Shown: piece after piece, positions 1 to 7,016 of the stretch
How the letters are laid out: each line of letters begins with the position of its first letter
How positions within the stretch are numbered: position 1 is the stretch's first letter
NCBI GenBank assembly: GCA_003454835.1
Contig: DMTA01000096.1
Location: forward strand, 1,829-13,223
Length of the DNA: 11,395 nt
Reading direction: 5' to 3'
Source of the DNA: Achromobacter sp.
Lineage (GTDB): Bacteria > Pseudomonadota > Gammaproteobacteria > Burkholderiales > Burkholderiaceae_B
The notes under the pieces: model-generated
What the model saw: only the letters and a program-made list of their open reading frames with translations
Told to the model about the DNA's origin: nothing
Database searches by the model: none
Translations under genes and position numbers: made by a program

Positions 1-845
1 TCGGCGAGTTCAAGCAGGTGCGCCGTCTTGCCGCCGGGCGCCGAGCAGGCGTCCAGCACCCGCATGCCGTTGGCGGGCGCCAGCAATTCGGCCGCGAGCT
101 GCGCGCCCGCATCCTGCACCGACCACCAGCCCTCGGCAAAGCCAGGCAACTGCGTCACCGGTTTGGGCGTGGCCAGCACCACGCCCGACTGGCCCACGGC
201 TTCTGCCGCCAGACCCGCATCCTCGAAGGCAGCCAGCACCTGCTCGCGCGTGGCGCGGCGGCGGTTGACCCGCAAGGTCAGCGGAGCCGGCAGGTTGGAC
301 GCCGCCAGGATCTCGCGCCATTGCTTCGGATAGGCCACGGTAAGTTGCTTGACCCACCAGCCGGGATGGTTGAATTGCGCCTCGGGGCTGTCGGCCACCG
401 CGGCCTCCACCGCAGCGCGTTCACGCAGGAAACGTCGCAGGCAGGCGTTCAGCATCCCCTTGTAGGACGCCAGGGCGCGCGACCCGGCGGCGGCCGTCAC
501 GGCCTGGTCGACGACCGTATGCGGGGCGTAGACCGGCATGCCGGGCAAAGCCACGGCCGCATCGCCCTCTTCCTTGAGCAGCGTCAGCGACACCAGCAGC
601 AGGGATTCGAACAAAACACTGGGATAACGCTGCACCATCTCGCGGCCGACGGCGTCGGCCCAGCCCAGGTAGCGCATCGCGTGGAACGACACGGCCTGCG
701 TGGCCGGACGCAGCCCGCCATCGACCTCGGCCAGCGCCTCTGTCAGCGAGCGCCCGTCGAGCACGTCCTCCACCACCCCCGCGCTGGCAAGAAGAACGGA
801 AGAAAGCGGGGGAGCAAGATTGGGGGAGTCAGGACGGGTGGACAT
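1..845 (-). CDS. rsmB: 16S rRNA (cytosine-C5)-methyltransferase RsmB, N-terminal part (runs off left edge)
   Basis: RsmB uses S-adenosylmethionine to make m5C967 in 16S rRNA during small-subunit assembly in the cytoplasm. The visible 281 codons start at the ATG read from 845 down. An N-terminal NusB-like RNA-binding region (about residues 10-150, with PPLSSVLLASAGVV and ASYKGMLNACLRRFLRE) is followed by NHPGWWVKQLTVAYPKQW, typical of the family linker. The Rossmann methyltransferase domain then begins with SAM motif I, DACSAPGGKT, at residues 265-274. The catalytic cysteines (motifs IV and VI) would lie beyond the left edge, so catalytic integrity cannot be judged; the family is about 430 residues long. 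No clear Shine-Dalgarno lies before the ATG, but the N-terminus reads like the family from there. It is divergent from the LysE-type gene across 95 bp. The family call is secure. Confidence 0.93.
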   Translation of the reverse strand, partial: MSTRPDSPNLAPPLSSVLLASAGVVEDVLDGRSLTEALAEVDGGLRPATQAVSFHAMRYLGWADAVGREMVQRYPSVLFESLLLVSLTLLKEEGDAAVALPGMPVYAPHTVVDQAVTAAAGSRALASYKGMLNACLRRFLRERAAVEAAVADSPEAQFNHPGWWVKQLTVAYPKQWREILAASNLPAPLTLRVNRRRATREQVLAAFEDAGLAAEAVGQSGVVLATPKPVTQLPGFAEGWWSVQDAGAQLAAELLAPANGMRVLDACSAPGGKTAHLLELA

Positions 846-940
846 GGTGCGAAATCAAAGAGTAAGACCGCTATGGTAGCCCGGACCTGGACGGACGGCG
901 GCCCGCGCGGCACACTGGCTCCCTGCCCCGGAGCCCCGTC

Positions 941-1576
941 ATGTCCCTCGCCACGCTGCTGCTTTTTGTCCTGGCCTCTGCCGTCGCCATCATCACCCCC
1001 GGCCCCACCGTGCTGCTCGCCATGAGCAACGGTTCGCGCCACGGCGTGCGCGCCGCCTGCTGGGGCATGGGCGGAGCGGTGCTGGCGGACCTGGTCCTGA
1101 TCGGCGCCGTGGCCTGCGGACTGGGCGTGCTGCTGGCTGCCTCGGAGGTTGCCTTTCAGATCGTCAAATGGGTGGGCGCGGCGTATCTGGCGTGGCTGGG
1201 CTGGAAGCTGCTGCGCTCGAACGCGGCGCTGATCCTGCCGTCCGAACACGCCCGCGATACGCGCCCGGCTGGGCTGACCCTGGGCCTGCGCAGCTTCGTC
1301 GTGGCCCTGACCAATCCCAAGGCCCTGCTGTTCATGTCGGCCTTCCTGCCCCAATTCATCAACCCCGCCGCCCCCCTTCCCGCTCAGTACGCCATCCTGG
1401 CCGGCGTTCTGGCGCTGCTGAACGTGGCGACGATGCTGGCCTACGCGGCGCTGGGCGCGCAGATGGTGCGCGCCTTCCGGGCGGGCGGCCTGCGCTGGCT
1501 GAACCGGATCTGCGGGGGGATGCTGATCGGACTGGCGGGCACCCTGGCGCTGTATCGCCGTACCGCGCTTGCGTAA
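941..1576 (+). CDS. LysE/RhtB-family amino-acid exporter
   Basis: A 211-residue inner-membrane protein of the LysE/RhtB superfamily, which exports amino acids (lysine, homoserine, threonine or related metabolites). About six hydrophobic segments are visible: residues 4-26, 38-65, 68-92, 115-136, 149-173 and 188-206. The family signature TPGPT sits at 19-23 and the second conserved block, NPKALLFMSAFLPQF, at 125-139. Length is typical (about 205-215). The ATG at 941 has GGAG at 930-933, 7 nt upstream. It is divergent from rsmB and ends at a hairpin terminator. The substrate cannot be read from sequence, so a specific name such as rhtB, rhtC or lysE is not justified. It is probably a monocistronic unit. 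Confidence 0.92.
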   Translation: MSLATLLLFVLASAVAIITPGPTVLLAMSNGSRHGVRAACWGMGGAVLADLVLIGAVACGLGVLLAASEVAFQIVKWVGAAYLAWLGWKLLRSNAALILPSEHARDTRPAGLTLGLRSFVVALTNPKALLFMSAFLPQFINPAAPLPAQYAILAGVLALLNVATMLAYAALGAQMVRAFRAGGLRWLNRICGGMLIGLAGTLALYRRTALA

Positions 1577-1600
1577 ACCCCCGCTCCGGCGGGGGGTTTC
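1575..1600. terminator. bidirectional intrinsic terminator between lysE-type gene and lysR
   Basis: CCCCCGC (1578-1584), loop TCCG, GCGGGGG (1589-1595), then G and TTT, with AAA on the other side. It overlaps the stop of the LysE-type gene and lies about 45 nt downstream of the convergent LysR stop, so it can serve both genes. The T-tracts are short (three), so efficiency is uncertain. Confidence 0.7.
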
Positions 1601-1645
1601 GGATGTTCATTCGGCCGATCGCCGTATCTACCGCGCTAACCACCG

Positions 1646-2533
1646 TCACGTGGTAGCGGCGCCGAGAATCCAATCCCTAAGCGCGGAAATTTTCGGGTTG
1701 TCGTGCTTGGCCTCTGGATAGACCAGGTAATAGGCGAAGGTTTCCATATGGGTCGGTTTCGCGAGCATGACGAGGCGCCCTTCGGCCACGTCGAGCGCCA
1801 CCATGGCGGCCGGGAGCAGGCCCGCGCCTTGGCCAGCGACCACAGCGCTAAGCAGCAGTCCGGAGTCGTCAAAGGAGGGGCCGCGGGGAATCCCAACCTC
1901 GTTAATGCCTTGCGCTTGAAACCACAGGCTCCAGCCCTTTCGGTCAACGTCGTGAACCTGCGGCCAGCGCGTCAACTCGTCGGATCGCTCCGGCATCCCC
2001 AGGCGCTCAACAAGCGGCGGCGCAGCAACGGGCACCATTTCAACGGAAACGACGCGATAGCTCCGTAAGCCAGGATAGCGACCGACGCCATGGCGCACGG
2101 CAAGATCAACGCTGTCACGCGAGAAATCCACCAATGCGCCGCTGGTGAGGATCTGAAGGTCGATCTCAGGGTGGGCTTGCTGAAATGACTTCAGACGTGG
2201 AACGAGCCAGGCCGACGCAAAGAACGGAGTGACGCTGATCGTCAGGTTACCGGTGTCGGCGGCGACAGCCACGCGCCTGGACGCGTCGGCGATCTGACGG
2301 AAGGCGTTTCGGATGGGGGGCAGGTAGTCCCGGCCTGCCTGGGTCAACAGGAGTCCCCGATTCACCCGCTCGAACAGCTTCACGCCAAGATGGTCCTCCA
2401 GGTTTCGCAGCATCTGGCTGACGGCTCCCGGCGTAACGCACAACTCTTCTGCTGCAAGTTTTACAGAGAGATGCCGAGCCGCGGATTCGAACGCTCGCAA
2501 TGCGTTCAGCGGTGGAAATTTTCGATGGATCAT
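1646..2533 (-). CDS. LysR-family transcriptional regulator, GcvA-like subgroup
   Basis: A 295-residue LysR-type regulator. The N-terminal winged helix-turn-helix spans about residues 7-65 (PPLNALRAFESAARHLS, then AAEELCVTPGAVSQMLRNLE), the pattern of the GcvA/AmpR branch. The periplasmic-binding-protein-like effector domain runs from about 95 to 290 (start LTISVTPFFASAWLVPRL; later LDVAEGRLVM and AYYLVYPE). Length is normal for the family. The ATG read from 2533 is the natural start, although no good Shine-Dalgarno precedes it. It is divergent from the amidase-MFS pair, the usual arrangement for a LysR regulator controlling its neighbours, so its effector is probably the amide substrate or its product (inference). 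Codons such as CGA, GGA, CTT and GCA are more frequent than in rsmB or rimO, consistent with acquisition. It is not glycine-cleavage GcvA itself, because no gcv genes are nearby. Confidence 0.93.
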   Translation of the reverse strand: MIHRKFPPLNALRAFESAARHLSVKLAAEELCVTPGAVSQMLRNLEDHLGVKLFERVNRGLLLTQAGRDYLPPIRNAFRQIADASRRVAVAADTGNLTISVTPFFASAWLVPRLKSFQQAHPEIDLQILTSGALVDFSRDSVDLAVRHGVGRYPGLRSYRVVSVEMVPVAAPPLVERLGMPERSDELTRWPQVHDVDRKGWSLWFQAQGINEVGIPRGPSFDDSGLLLSAVVAGQGAGLLPAAMVALDVAEGRLVMLAKPTHMETFAYYLVYPEAKHDNPKISALRDWILGAATT

Positions 2534-2546
2534 TTAGAAAATCTAA
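2534..2546. promoter_or_regulatory. T-N11-A dyad, candidate LysR operator (autoregulatory)
   Basis: TTAGAAAATCTAA is a perfect 5-bp inverted repeat (TTAGA/TCTAA) around AAA with T and A at the ends 11 bases apart, the classic LysR-type box. It directly abuts the lysR start codon, so a bound regulator would block its own transcript. Function is inferred; the dyad itself is plain in the sequence. Confidence 0.5.
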
Positions 2547-2570
2547 TGTGAATCTCGGAGAAAGACTGGT

Positions 2571-2600
2571 TTGTTAATGCAGCCAGATAGCCAATATAGT
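2571..2600 (+). promoter_or_regulatory. candidate sigma70 promoter for amidase-MFS operon
   Basis: TTGTTA (2571-2576), an 18-bp spacer, and TATAGT (2595-2600) give 4/6 and 5/6 matches to the consensus elements. Transcription would start near 2607, leaving a leader of about 120 nt before the amidase start. The first TAGCCAA repeat directly abuts the -10 element. On the minus strand the same A/T core reads TATATT and could serve lysR, but no matching -35 was found there. Confidence 0.4.
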
Positions 2601-2652
2601 GCTTGCAGCGCTTTTAGGCGTGCAGCCCCCTGCTTTGATAACAATTAGCCAA
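2588..2652. repeat. direct repeat pair TAGCCAA, candidate operator half-sites
   Basis: TAGCCAA occurs at 2588-2594 and 2646-2652, 58 bp apart from start to start, each followed closely by an A/T run (TATAG and ACTAT). One copy abuts the candidate -10 and the other lies in the leader. A 7-mer pair may be chance; placement in the only regulatory gap of the cassette makes it worth recording. Confidence 0.35.
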
Positions 2653-2729
2653 ACTATCGTGATTCGATTGAGGCTGGTGCGTTCAACGCTCATTGGGCCA
2701 ACGACCGACGCCGCCCACGGAGATCAACA

Positions 2730-4136
2730 TTGACCAACGAATCCATTGCATTGCACTACCTAGAACTCACGGAAGTCGCGGCTCTGATCCGCAACCGCGA
2801 CATCTCTTCTCGGGAGGTGACGCAAGCGCAGCTCGACCGGATTGCCGCGCTGGATGGTGAGTTGCACAGCTACGCGCTGGTGATGGCGGATGCCGCGCTC
2901 GCCCAAGCGGACGTGGCCGACGCGGAAACGGCGGCCGGGCATAGTCGCGGGCCGCTCCATGGCGTTCCCATCGCGATCAAGGACCTTTGCCAGATCAAGG
3001 GCTTTCCGACGGGCGCCGGCATGGCGGTCCATCGACATGTCGTTTCCGATGAAGACGCGACGGTTGTACGGCGCTTGAAGGAGAGCGGTGCGGTGTTGCT
3101 CGGCAAACCTCAACTCACCGAGGGCGCCTATTCCGATCACCACCCATCCGTTACACCGCCGCGCAATCCGTGGAATGCCGACTACTGGCCCGGTATTTCG
3201 TCTAGCGGCTCAGGCGCGGCGACGGCGGCGGGTCTTTGCTACGGGTCGCTTGCGTCCGATACCGGGGGTTCTATCCGCTGGCCCGCGGCCGCCAATGGCG
3301 TGACGGGATTGAAGCCCACCTGGGGACGGGTCAGCCGTTACGGCGTTATCGAGCTGGCGCCTTCGCTGGACCATGTTGGAACAATGGCGCGCAGCGCCGT
3401 GGATGCGGGAACATTGCTCGGTGCAATAGCCGGCGGCGATCCAAACGACCCGACGGCGCTGCTGGATCCCGTGCCGGACTATCTGGCGACCATCATCGGG
3501 GATCTGCGTGGCCTGCGGATTGGCATCGATGCCGTCTGGAACAGCGACGATGTCGATGCCGGTACGCAGGCGGCCCTTGCTGAAGCTCTCACGGCATTCG
3601 CAGACCTTGGGGCTGCGATTGTCGACATAGAATTCCCGGACGTTACCCAAGCGGTCGCCGACTGGGTGCCGAACTGTGCGGTCGAGGCCGCCGTCGCACA
3701 CAATGCAACATACCCGGCGCACAAGGACCAATATGGCAGCGTGCTCGCCTCGGTCATCGAGGCGGGACATGCGGTCTCGGGCACGCAATATCAGGAGATA
3801 TTGCTGCGGCGCATGGCGTTTCGTGGCCAAGTGGAAGCGCTCTTCGGCAAAATCGACCTGCTGCTGACGCCGGTTCAGCCATTCGCGCCGCTGACGCTCG
3901 CCACGGTTCAAACGCTCGGCGAACAACCGGGCCTGATCGCCAAGCTGCAACGATATACCTGCCCGTTCGATATGTCGGGCCATCCCACCCTGACCATGCC
4001 CGGCGGCTTCACTCAAGCGGGAATGCCGATCGGCTTCCAGCTCGTCGCCGGCCATCTCGGCGAGGCGAAATTGGTCCGAGCCGGTGCGGCGTTTCAGCGC
4101 GTTTCGACATGGCATCGCCGCCACCCGGTGGCGTGA
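2730..4136 (+). CDS. amidase-signature family amidase, substrate unknown
   Basis: A 468-residue enzyme of the amidase signature (AS) family, which hydrolyses a carboxamide to acid plus ammonia or amine. The Ser-cisSer-Lys triad is visible: Lys84 in GVPIAIKDL, cis-Ser157 in GISSSGSGAA and nucleophile Ser181 in SDTGGSIRWPAA, with the 24-residue Ser-Ser spacing seen in fatty acid amide hydrolase. Length is typical, with no signal peptide and no extra domain, so it is cytoplasmic. The start is TTG at 2730, with GGAG at 2719-2722 placed 7 nt upstream; the first in-frame ATG is about 50 codons later and would remove conserved sequence. It is followed one base after its stop by the MFS gene and is divergent from lysR. 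It could be an aryl-amide, indoleacetamide-like or ureide amidase. It is not GatA by context, as no gatB or gatC is present. Confidence 0.92.
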   Translation: MTNESIALHYLELTEVAALIRNRDISSREVTQAQLDRIAALDGELHSYALVMADAALAQADVADAETAAGHSRGPLHGVPIAIKDLCQIKGFPTGAGMAVHRHVVSDEDATVVRRLKESGAVLLGKPQLTEGAYSDHHPSVTPPRNPWNADYWPGISSSGSGAATAAGLCYGSLASDTGGSIRWPAAANGVTGLKPTWGRVSRYGVIELAPSLDHVGTMARSAVDAGTLLGAIAGGDPNDPTALLDPVPDYLATIIGDLRGLRIGIDAVWNSDDVDAGTQAALAEALTAFADLGAAIVDIEFPDVTQAVADWVPNCAVEAAVAHNATYPAHKDQYGSVLASVIEAGHAVSGTQYQEILLRRMAFRGQVEALFGKIDLLLTPVQPFAPLTLATVQTLGEQPGLIAKLQRYTCPFDMSGHPTLTMPGGFTQAGMPIGFQLVAGHLGEAKLVRAGAAFQRVSTWHRRHPVA

Positions 4137-4137
4137 C

Positions 4138-5388
4138 ATGACGACCACACCCACCCATCGCCTCTTTTACGGCTGGATCGTCGTCGCGGCAGCATTCGCC
4201 ATCACCTTTGTCGGCTTCGGCAGCGCCTATACGTTCAGCGCCTTCGTTCCGTCGTTGCAACAGGACTTCGGGGCATCGCGGGGCTCGGTGTCGCTCGTCT
4301 TTTCTCTAGCGGGATTTCTGTATTTCGGTCTGGGCGTTGTGAGCGGCCCGTTGGCCGATCGGTGGGGCGCGCGGAGCCTTGCCATGCTAGGCATGGCCCT
4401 GGTCGGCGCTGGCCTTGCGCTCGCCAGCGTCGCGCGCACCATTCACGAAGTCTATGCCGCCTACGGGCTTGGTGTCGGTCTTGGCATCGGTTGCGCCTAT
4501 GTGCCGGCCGTCGGGGCGGTCCAGCGCTGGTTCCTCAAGCGCCGAGGCTTCGCGTCCGGCATCGCGGTGAGCGGCATCGGCGTCGGGACACTCGTGATGC
4601 CGCCACTTGCCTCGTGGATGATCGAGATGCTGGGTTGGCGGGGGGCGTATCTGGCGCTGGGCGGCCTCGCCGCGATGATCGGTGTCGGCATGTCCTGGCT
4701 TATTGCGAATGATCCTCGCGACAAAGGAACCGGACCTGACGGGGTTCCCCTTGCGGTCAATCAACCTGGAGCGGCCCGTATCGGAGCTTCGGTCGGTGAA
4801 GCGGTCAGATCCCCGCAATTCGCCGCGCTATATTCGGCCTGCCTGATCTGCTCGTTCGGCGTTTTCGTGCCTTTCGTGCATCTCGTGCCCTATGCGCAAG
4901 ATCATCACATCGACCAATCCGCCGCCGTGCTGCTACTCGGCGTCATCGGTGTTGGCAGCACGCTGGGGCGCTTCTTCCTCGGCGGCCTGGCCGATCGGGT
5001 CGGACGCCAATCTTTCCTTCTGATGATGTTCATCGGGATGGCTGCCGCGCTCGCGATCTGGGTTATTGCATCCAGCTTCTGGCCACTCGCATTCTTTGCT
5101 TTGCTCTTTGGTCTCTTTTATGGCGGCTGGGTGGCGATCCTGCCCGCCGTGGTCATGGATCACTTTGGCGGACGCAATGTCAGCGGCATCATCGGAATTC
5201 TCTACACCAGCGTGGCGATCGGTACCTTGATCGGCCCCACCGCTGCCGGCTTCATCTTCGATATGAGCCACAGCTACACGCTACCCATCCTCGTGAGCGT
5301 GGCCGCGAACGTCATCGCAGCAATCGTGGTGGCGACGTTCGCCTTGAAGAAGCCAGCGAAAATCGCGTTGGAGAAAGCATCACGATGA
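4138..5388 (+). CDS. MFS transporter, monocarboxylate/oxalate-formate antiporter-like
   Basis: A 416-residue inner-membrane carrier with 12 hydrophobic segments in two bundles of six, about 10-30, 50-70, 81-99, 105-126, 138-160, 168-190, then 228-250, 262-282, 292-311, 314-338, 350-373 and 380-403. A hydrophilic central loop lies at 191-227. The MFS motif A appears twice, GPLADRWGAR (70-79) and GGLADRVGRQ (282-291). FYGWIVVAAAF near the start and the RWFLKRRGFASGIA block (130-143) are typical of OxlT/monocarboxylate-type carriers. The ATG at 4138 is preferred over a GTG at 4084 inside the amidase because GGTGG (4127-4131) lies 6 nt before it, and TGACATG couples it to the amidase stop. It probably imports the amidase substrate or moves the acid product (inference). 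Confidence 0.92.
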   Translation: MTTTPTHRLFYGWIVVAAAFAITFVGFGSAYTFSAFVPSLQQDFGASRGSVSLVFSLAGFLYFGLGVVSGPLADRWGARSLAMLGMALVGAGLALASVARTIHEVYAAYGLGVGLGIGCAYVPAVGAVQRWFLKRRGFASGIAVSGIGVGTLVMPPLASWMIEMLGWRGAYLALGGLAAMIGVGMSWLIANDPRDKGTGPDGVPLAVNQPGAARIGASVGEAVRSPQFAALYSACLICSFGVFVPFVHLVPYAQDHHIDQSAAVLLLGVIGVGSTLGRFFLGGLADRVGRQSFLLMMFIGMAAALAIWVIASSFWPLAFFALLFGLFYGGWVAILPAVVMDHFGGRNVSGIIGILYTSVAIGTLIGPTAAGFIFDMSHSYTLPILVSVAANVIAAIVVATFALKKPAKIALEKASR

Positions 5389-5504
5389 AAGCACCAACAT
5401 TTGTTCGCAGCGTAGAAGCGTTTAGTCGGGTGCTCCTCTCCTGCGAATCCCTGCCGTTTCGGATCTGTCCCTTCAAGCTGCCCGCGAGCCACTTCCGACA
5501 CTGA
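5385..5504 (+). pseudogene. 39-codon orphan ORF overlapping MFS stop, probable remnant of a third operon gene
   Basis: An ATG overlaps the MFS stop as ATGA (5385-5388), a typical translational-coupling junction, with GGAGAAAG at 5370-5377 as a possible ribosome site. The frame starts MKAPTFVRSVEAFSRVL, which reads like a real N-terminus, then loses protein-like character and stops at 5502-5504. The best reading is the first codons of a third cassette gene, cut off at the cassette boundary and running into unrelated DNA. It could also be a genuine small protein or chance. No family is recognised. Confidence 0.4.
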
Positions 5505-5612
5505 CGGCGGATGGCTGCTTTGACCCGCTTGCTCTTCGTGCCTGATCCCTCGCTCGCTGAATCTTAAGTAGCTGTAAACTATAGGTTTTGTCTTAACGAA
5601 TTGGATTTCCAG
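5505..5612 (+). promoter_or_regulatory. rimO upstream region, likely promoter
   Basis: Noncoding DNA between the orphan frame and rimO. The stretch at about 5560-5605 is strongly A/T-enriched against its surroundings (TAAGTA, TAAACT, TATAGG, TTGTCTTAA), which suggests the rimO promoter, but no -35/-10 pair with good spacing stands out. The probable right edge of the acquired cassette lies between about 5430 and 5550. Confidence 0.3.
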
Positions 5613-6938
5613 ATGGAAACGAAGCGGGCCCCAAGTGTAGCTATGGTGTCGTTAGGGTGCCCCAAAGCCCTGGTCGACTCCGAACGCATCCTGACCCAGC
5701 TGCGCACCGAAGGCTACGAAATCACGCCGGAATACAACGGTGCCGACGTGGTCGTCGTCAACACCTGTGGCTTTATCGACAGCGCCAAGGCCGAGTCGCT
5801 GGAAGCCATCGGCGAGGCCCTTGCCGAGAACGGCAAGGTCATCGTGACCGGCTGCATGGGCGTCGAGGATTCCGTAATCCGCGACGTGCACCCCAGCGTG
5901 CTGTCGGTGACCGGTCCCCAGCAATATGAAGAGGTCGTGCGCGCGGTGCACGGCGCCGCGCCCCCGCGCACGGACCACAATCCCTACGTGGACCTGGTGC
6001 CGCCGCAGGGCGTGAAGCTCACGCCGCGCCACTACGCTTACCTGAAGATCTCCGAAGGCTGCAATCATCGCTGCAGCTTCTGCATCATCCCCTCGATGCG
6101 CGGCGACCTGGTCAGCCGTCCCGTGGGCGACGTGCTGAACGAAGCCGAACGCCTGGTGAAGGCGGGCGTGAAAGAGCTGCTGGTGATCTCGCAGGACACC
6201 AGTGCATACGGCGTGGACATGAAGTATCGCAGCGGCTTCTGGAACGGCCGTCCGGTCAAGACGCGCATGACCGAGCTCTGTATGGCCTTGTCCGAAATGG
6301 GCGTCTGGACGCGTCTGCACTACGTGTATCCGTACCCGCACGTGGACGAAGTGATTCCGCTGATGGCCGAGGGCAAGATCCTGCCGTACCTGGATATTCC
6401 GTTCCAGCACGCCAGCCCGCGCATCCTGAAGCTCATGAAGCGCCCGGCCTTCGAGGACAAGACGCTGGCCCGCATCAAGCGCTGGCGCGAAATCTGTCCG
6501 GACCTGACGATCCGCTCGACGTTCATCGTGGGCTTTCCCGGCGAAACCGAGGAAGACTTCCAATACCTGCTGGACTGGATGCAGGAAGCGCAGCTCGACC
6601 GCGTGGGCTGTTTTCAGTATTCGCCCGTCGAAGGCGCGCCCGCCAACCTGCTGGACGATCCGGTGCCGGATGACGTCAAGCAGGACCGCTGGGAACGCTT
6701 CATGGCGCTGCAGCAGACCATCTCGGCCGAGCGCCTGGCGCTCAAGGTGGGCCGCGAGCTCGACGTGCTGATCGACGAGGTCGACGAAGACGGCGCCGTG
6801 GGCCGCAGCGCAGCCGACGCGCCCGAGATCGACGGCTGCGTCTACGTCAGTTCGGACAAGCTCCTGCAACCGGGCGACATGGTGCGCGTGCGCGTCACCG
6901 ATTCCGACGAATACGACCTGTGGGCCGACGTGGTCTGA
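5613..6938 (+). CDS. rimO: ribosomal protein S12 methylthiotransferase RimO
   Basis: RimO is a radical-SAM methylthiotransferase that adds a methylthio group to the conserved Asp of ribosomal protein S12 (Asp89 in E. coli) in the cytoplasm. From the ATG at 5613 it has 441 residues. The N-terminal MTTase domain has three cluster cysteines, C16 ([14 protein letters not shown]), C52 ([10 protein letters not shown]) and C81 (VTGCMGV). The radical-SAM CxxxCxxC is C150, C154 and C157 ([16 protein letters not shown]). A C-terminal TRAM domain spans about 375-440. [12 protein letters not shown] and IIPSMRG separate RimO from MiaB. An in-frame TTG at 5601 would add four residues; the ATG with GGA at 5603-5605 is preferred. 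Codon use is strongly GC3-biased, unlike the amidase block just upstream. It ends in a strong terminator and is probably transcribed alone. Confidence 0.97.
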   Translation: METKRAPSVAMVSLGCPKALVDSERILTQLRTEGYEITPEYNGADVVVVNTCGFIDSAKAESLEAIGEALAENGKVIVTGCMGVEDSVIRDVHPSVLSVTGPQQYEEVVRAVHGAAPPRTDHNPYVDLVPPQGVKLTPRHYAYLKISEGCNHRCSFCIIPSMRGDLVSRPVGDVLNEAERLVKAGVKELLVISQDTSAYGVDMKYRSGFWNGRPVKTRMTELCMALSEMGVWTRLHYVYPYPHVDEVIPLMAEGKILPYLDIPFQHASPRILKLMKRPAFEDKTLARIKRWREICPDLTIRSTFIVGFPGETEEDFQYLLDWMQEAQLDRVGCFQYSPVEGAPANLLDDPVPDDVKQDRWERFMALQQTISAERLALKVGRELDVLIDEVDEDGAVGRSAADAPEIDGCVYVSSDKLLQPGDMVRVRVTDSDEYDLWADVV

Positions 6939-6959
6939 TTCAGGGCCACTTCGGACAAA

Positions 6960-6994
6960 CGCCGTCCGGCGCATCGCGCGCCGGACGGCGTTTT
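6960..6994. terminator. strong bidirectional intrinsic terminator after rimO
   Basis: CGCCGTCCGGCGC (6960-6972) and GCGCCGGACGGCG (6978-6990) form a perfect 13-bp stem with a 5-nt loop, followed by TTTT (6991-6994). The minus-strand reading also has TTT after the stem, so it can end the convergent ferritin transcript, whose stop is about 20 nt away. Confidence 0.9.
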
Positions 6995-7016
6995 GCTTTG
7001 ATGGCTTAAGGCCGCG

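Larger units (their letters stand above)
2534..2729. promoter_or_regulatory. divergent lysR / amidase control region
   Basis: This 196-bp gap is clearly richer in A/T than the surrounding coding DNA. It carries a dyad of T-N11-A form next to the lysR start, two CTAAT pentamers in opposite orientation (2543-2547 and, on the minus strand, 2644-2648), a direct repeat of TAGCCAA (2588-2594 and 2646-2652), and a sigma70-like element pair reading toward the amidase. CTAAT is the core recorded for E. coli GcvA sites, and this regulator is GcvA-like. That it regulates both directions is inferred from layout. Confidence 0.6.

Noticed and set aside
18..1025. 335-codon plus-strand frame over rsmB and the start of the LysE-type gene
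   Set aside because: It runs antisense to recognisable RsmB sequence and out of frame with the exporter; composition is Arg/His/Gln/Gly-rich with no domain.
1639..1654. ACCAC ... GTGGT small hairpin over the lysR stop
   Set aside because: A 5-bp stem with no T-tract; the nearby stronger hairpin at 1575-1600 explains termination.
4084..4137. GTG at 4084 as MFS start, adding 18 residues
   Set aside because: It lies inside the amidase; the added residues are Arg/His-rich, and the ATG at 4138 has a ribosome site and coupled stop-start.
5511..5567. 18-codon frame ATG to TAA before rimO
   Set aside because: Too short, not overlapping or coupled to anything, and without protein-like features.
5652..6974. 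440-codon open frame on the minus strand across rimO
   Set aside because: It is the antisense shadow of rimO, held open by GC-rich third positions. Its translation is rich in His, Val, Arg and Ala without any domain, while the plus strand has all RimO motifs.
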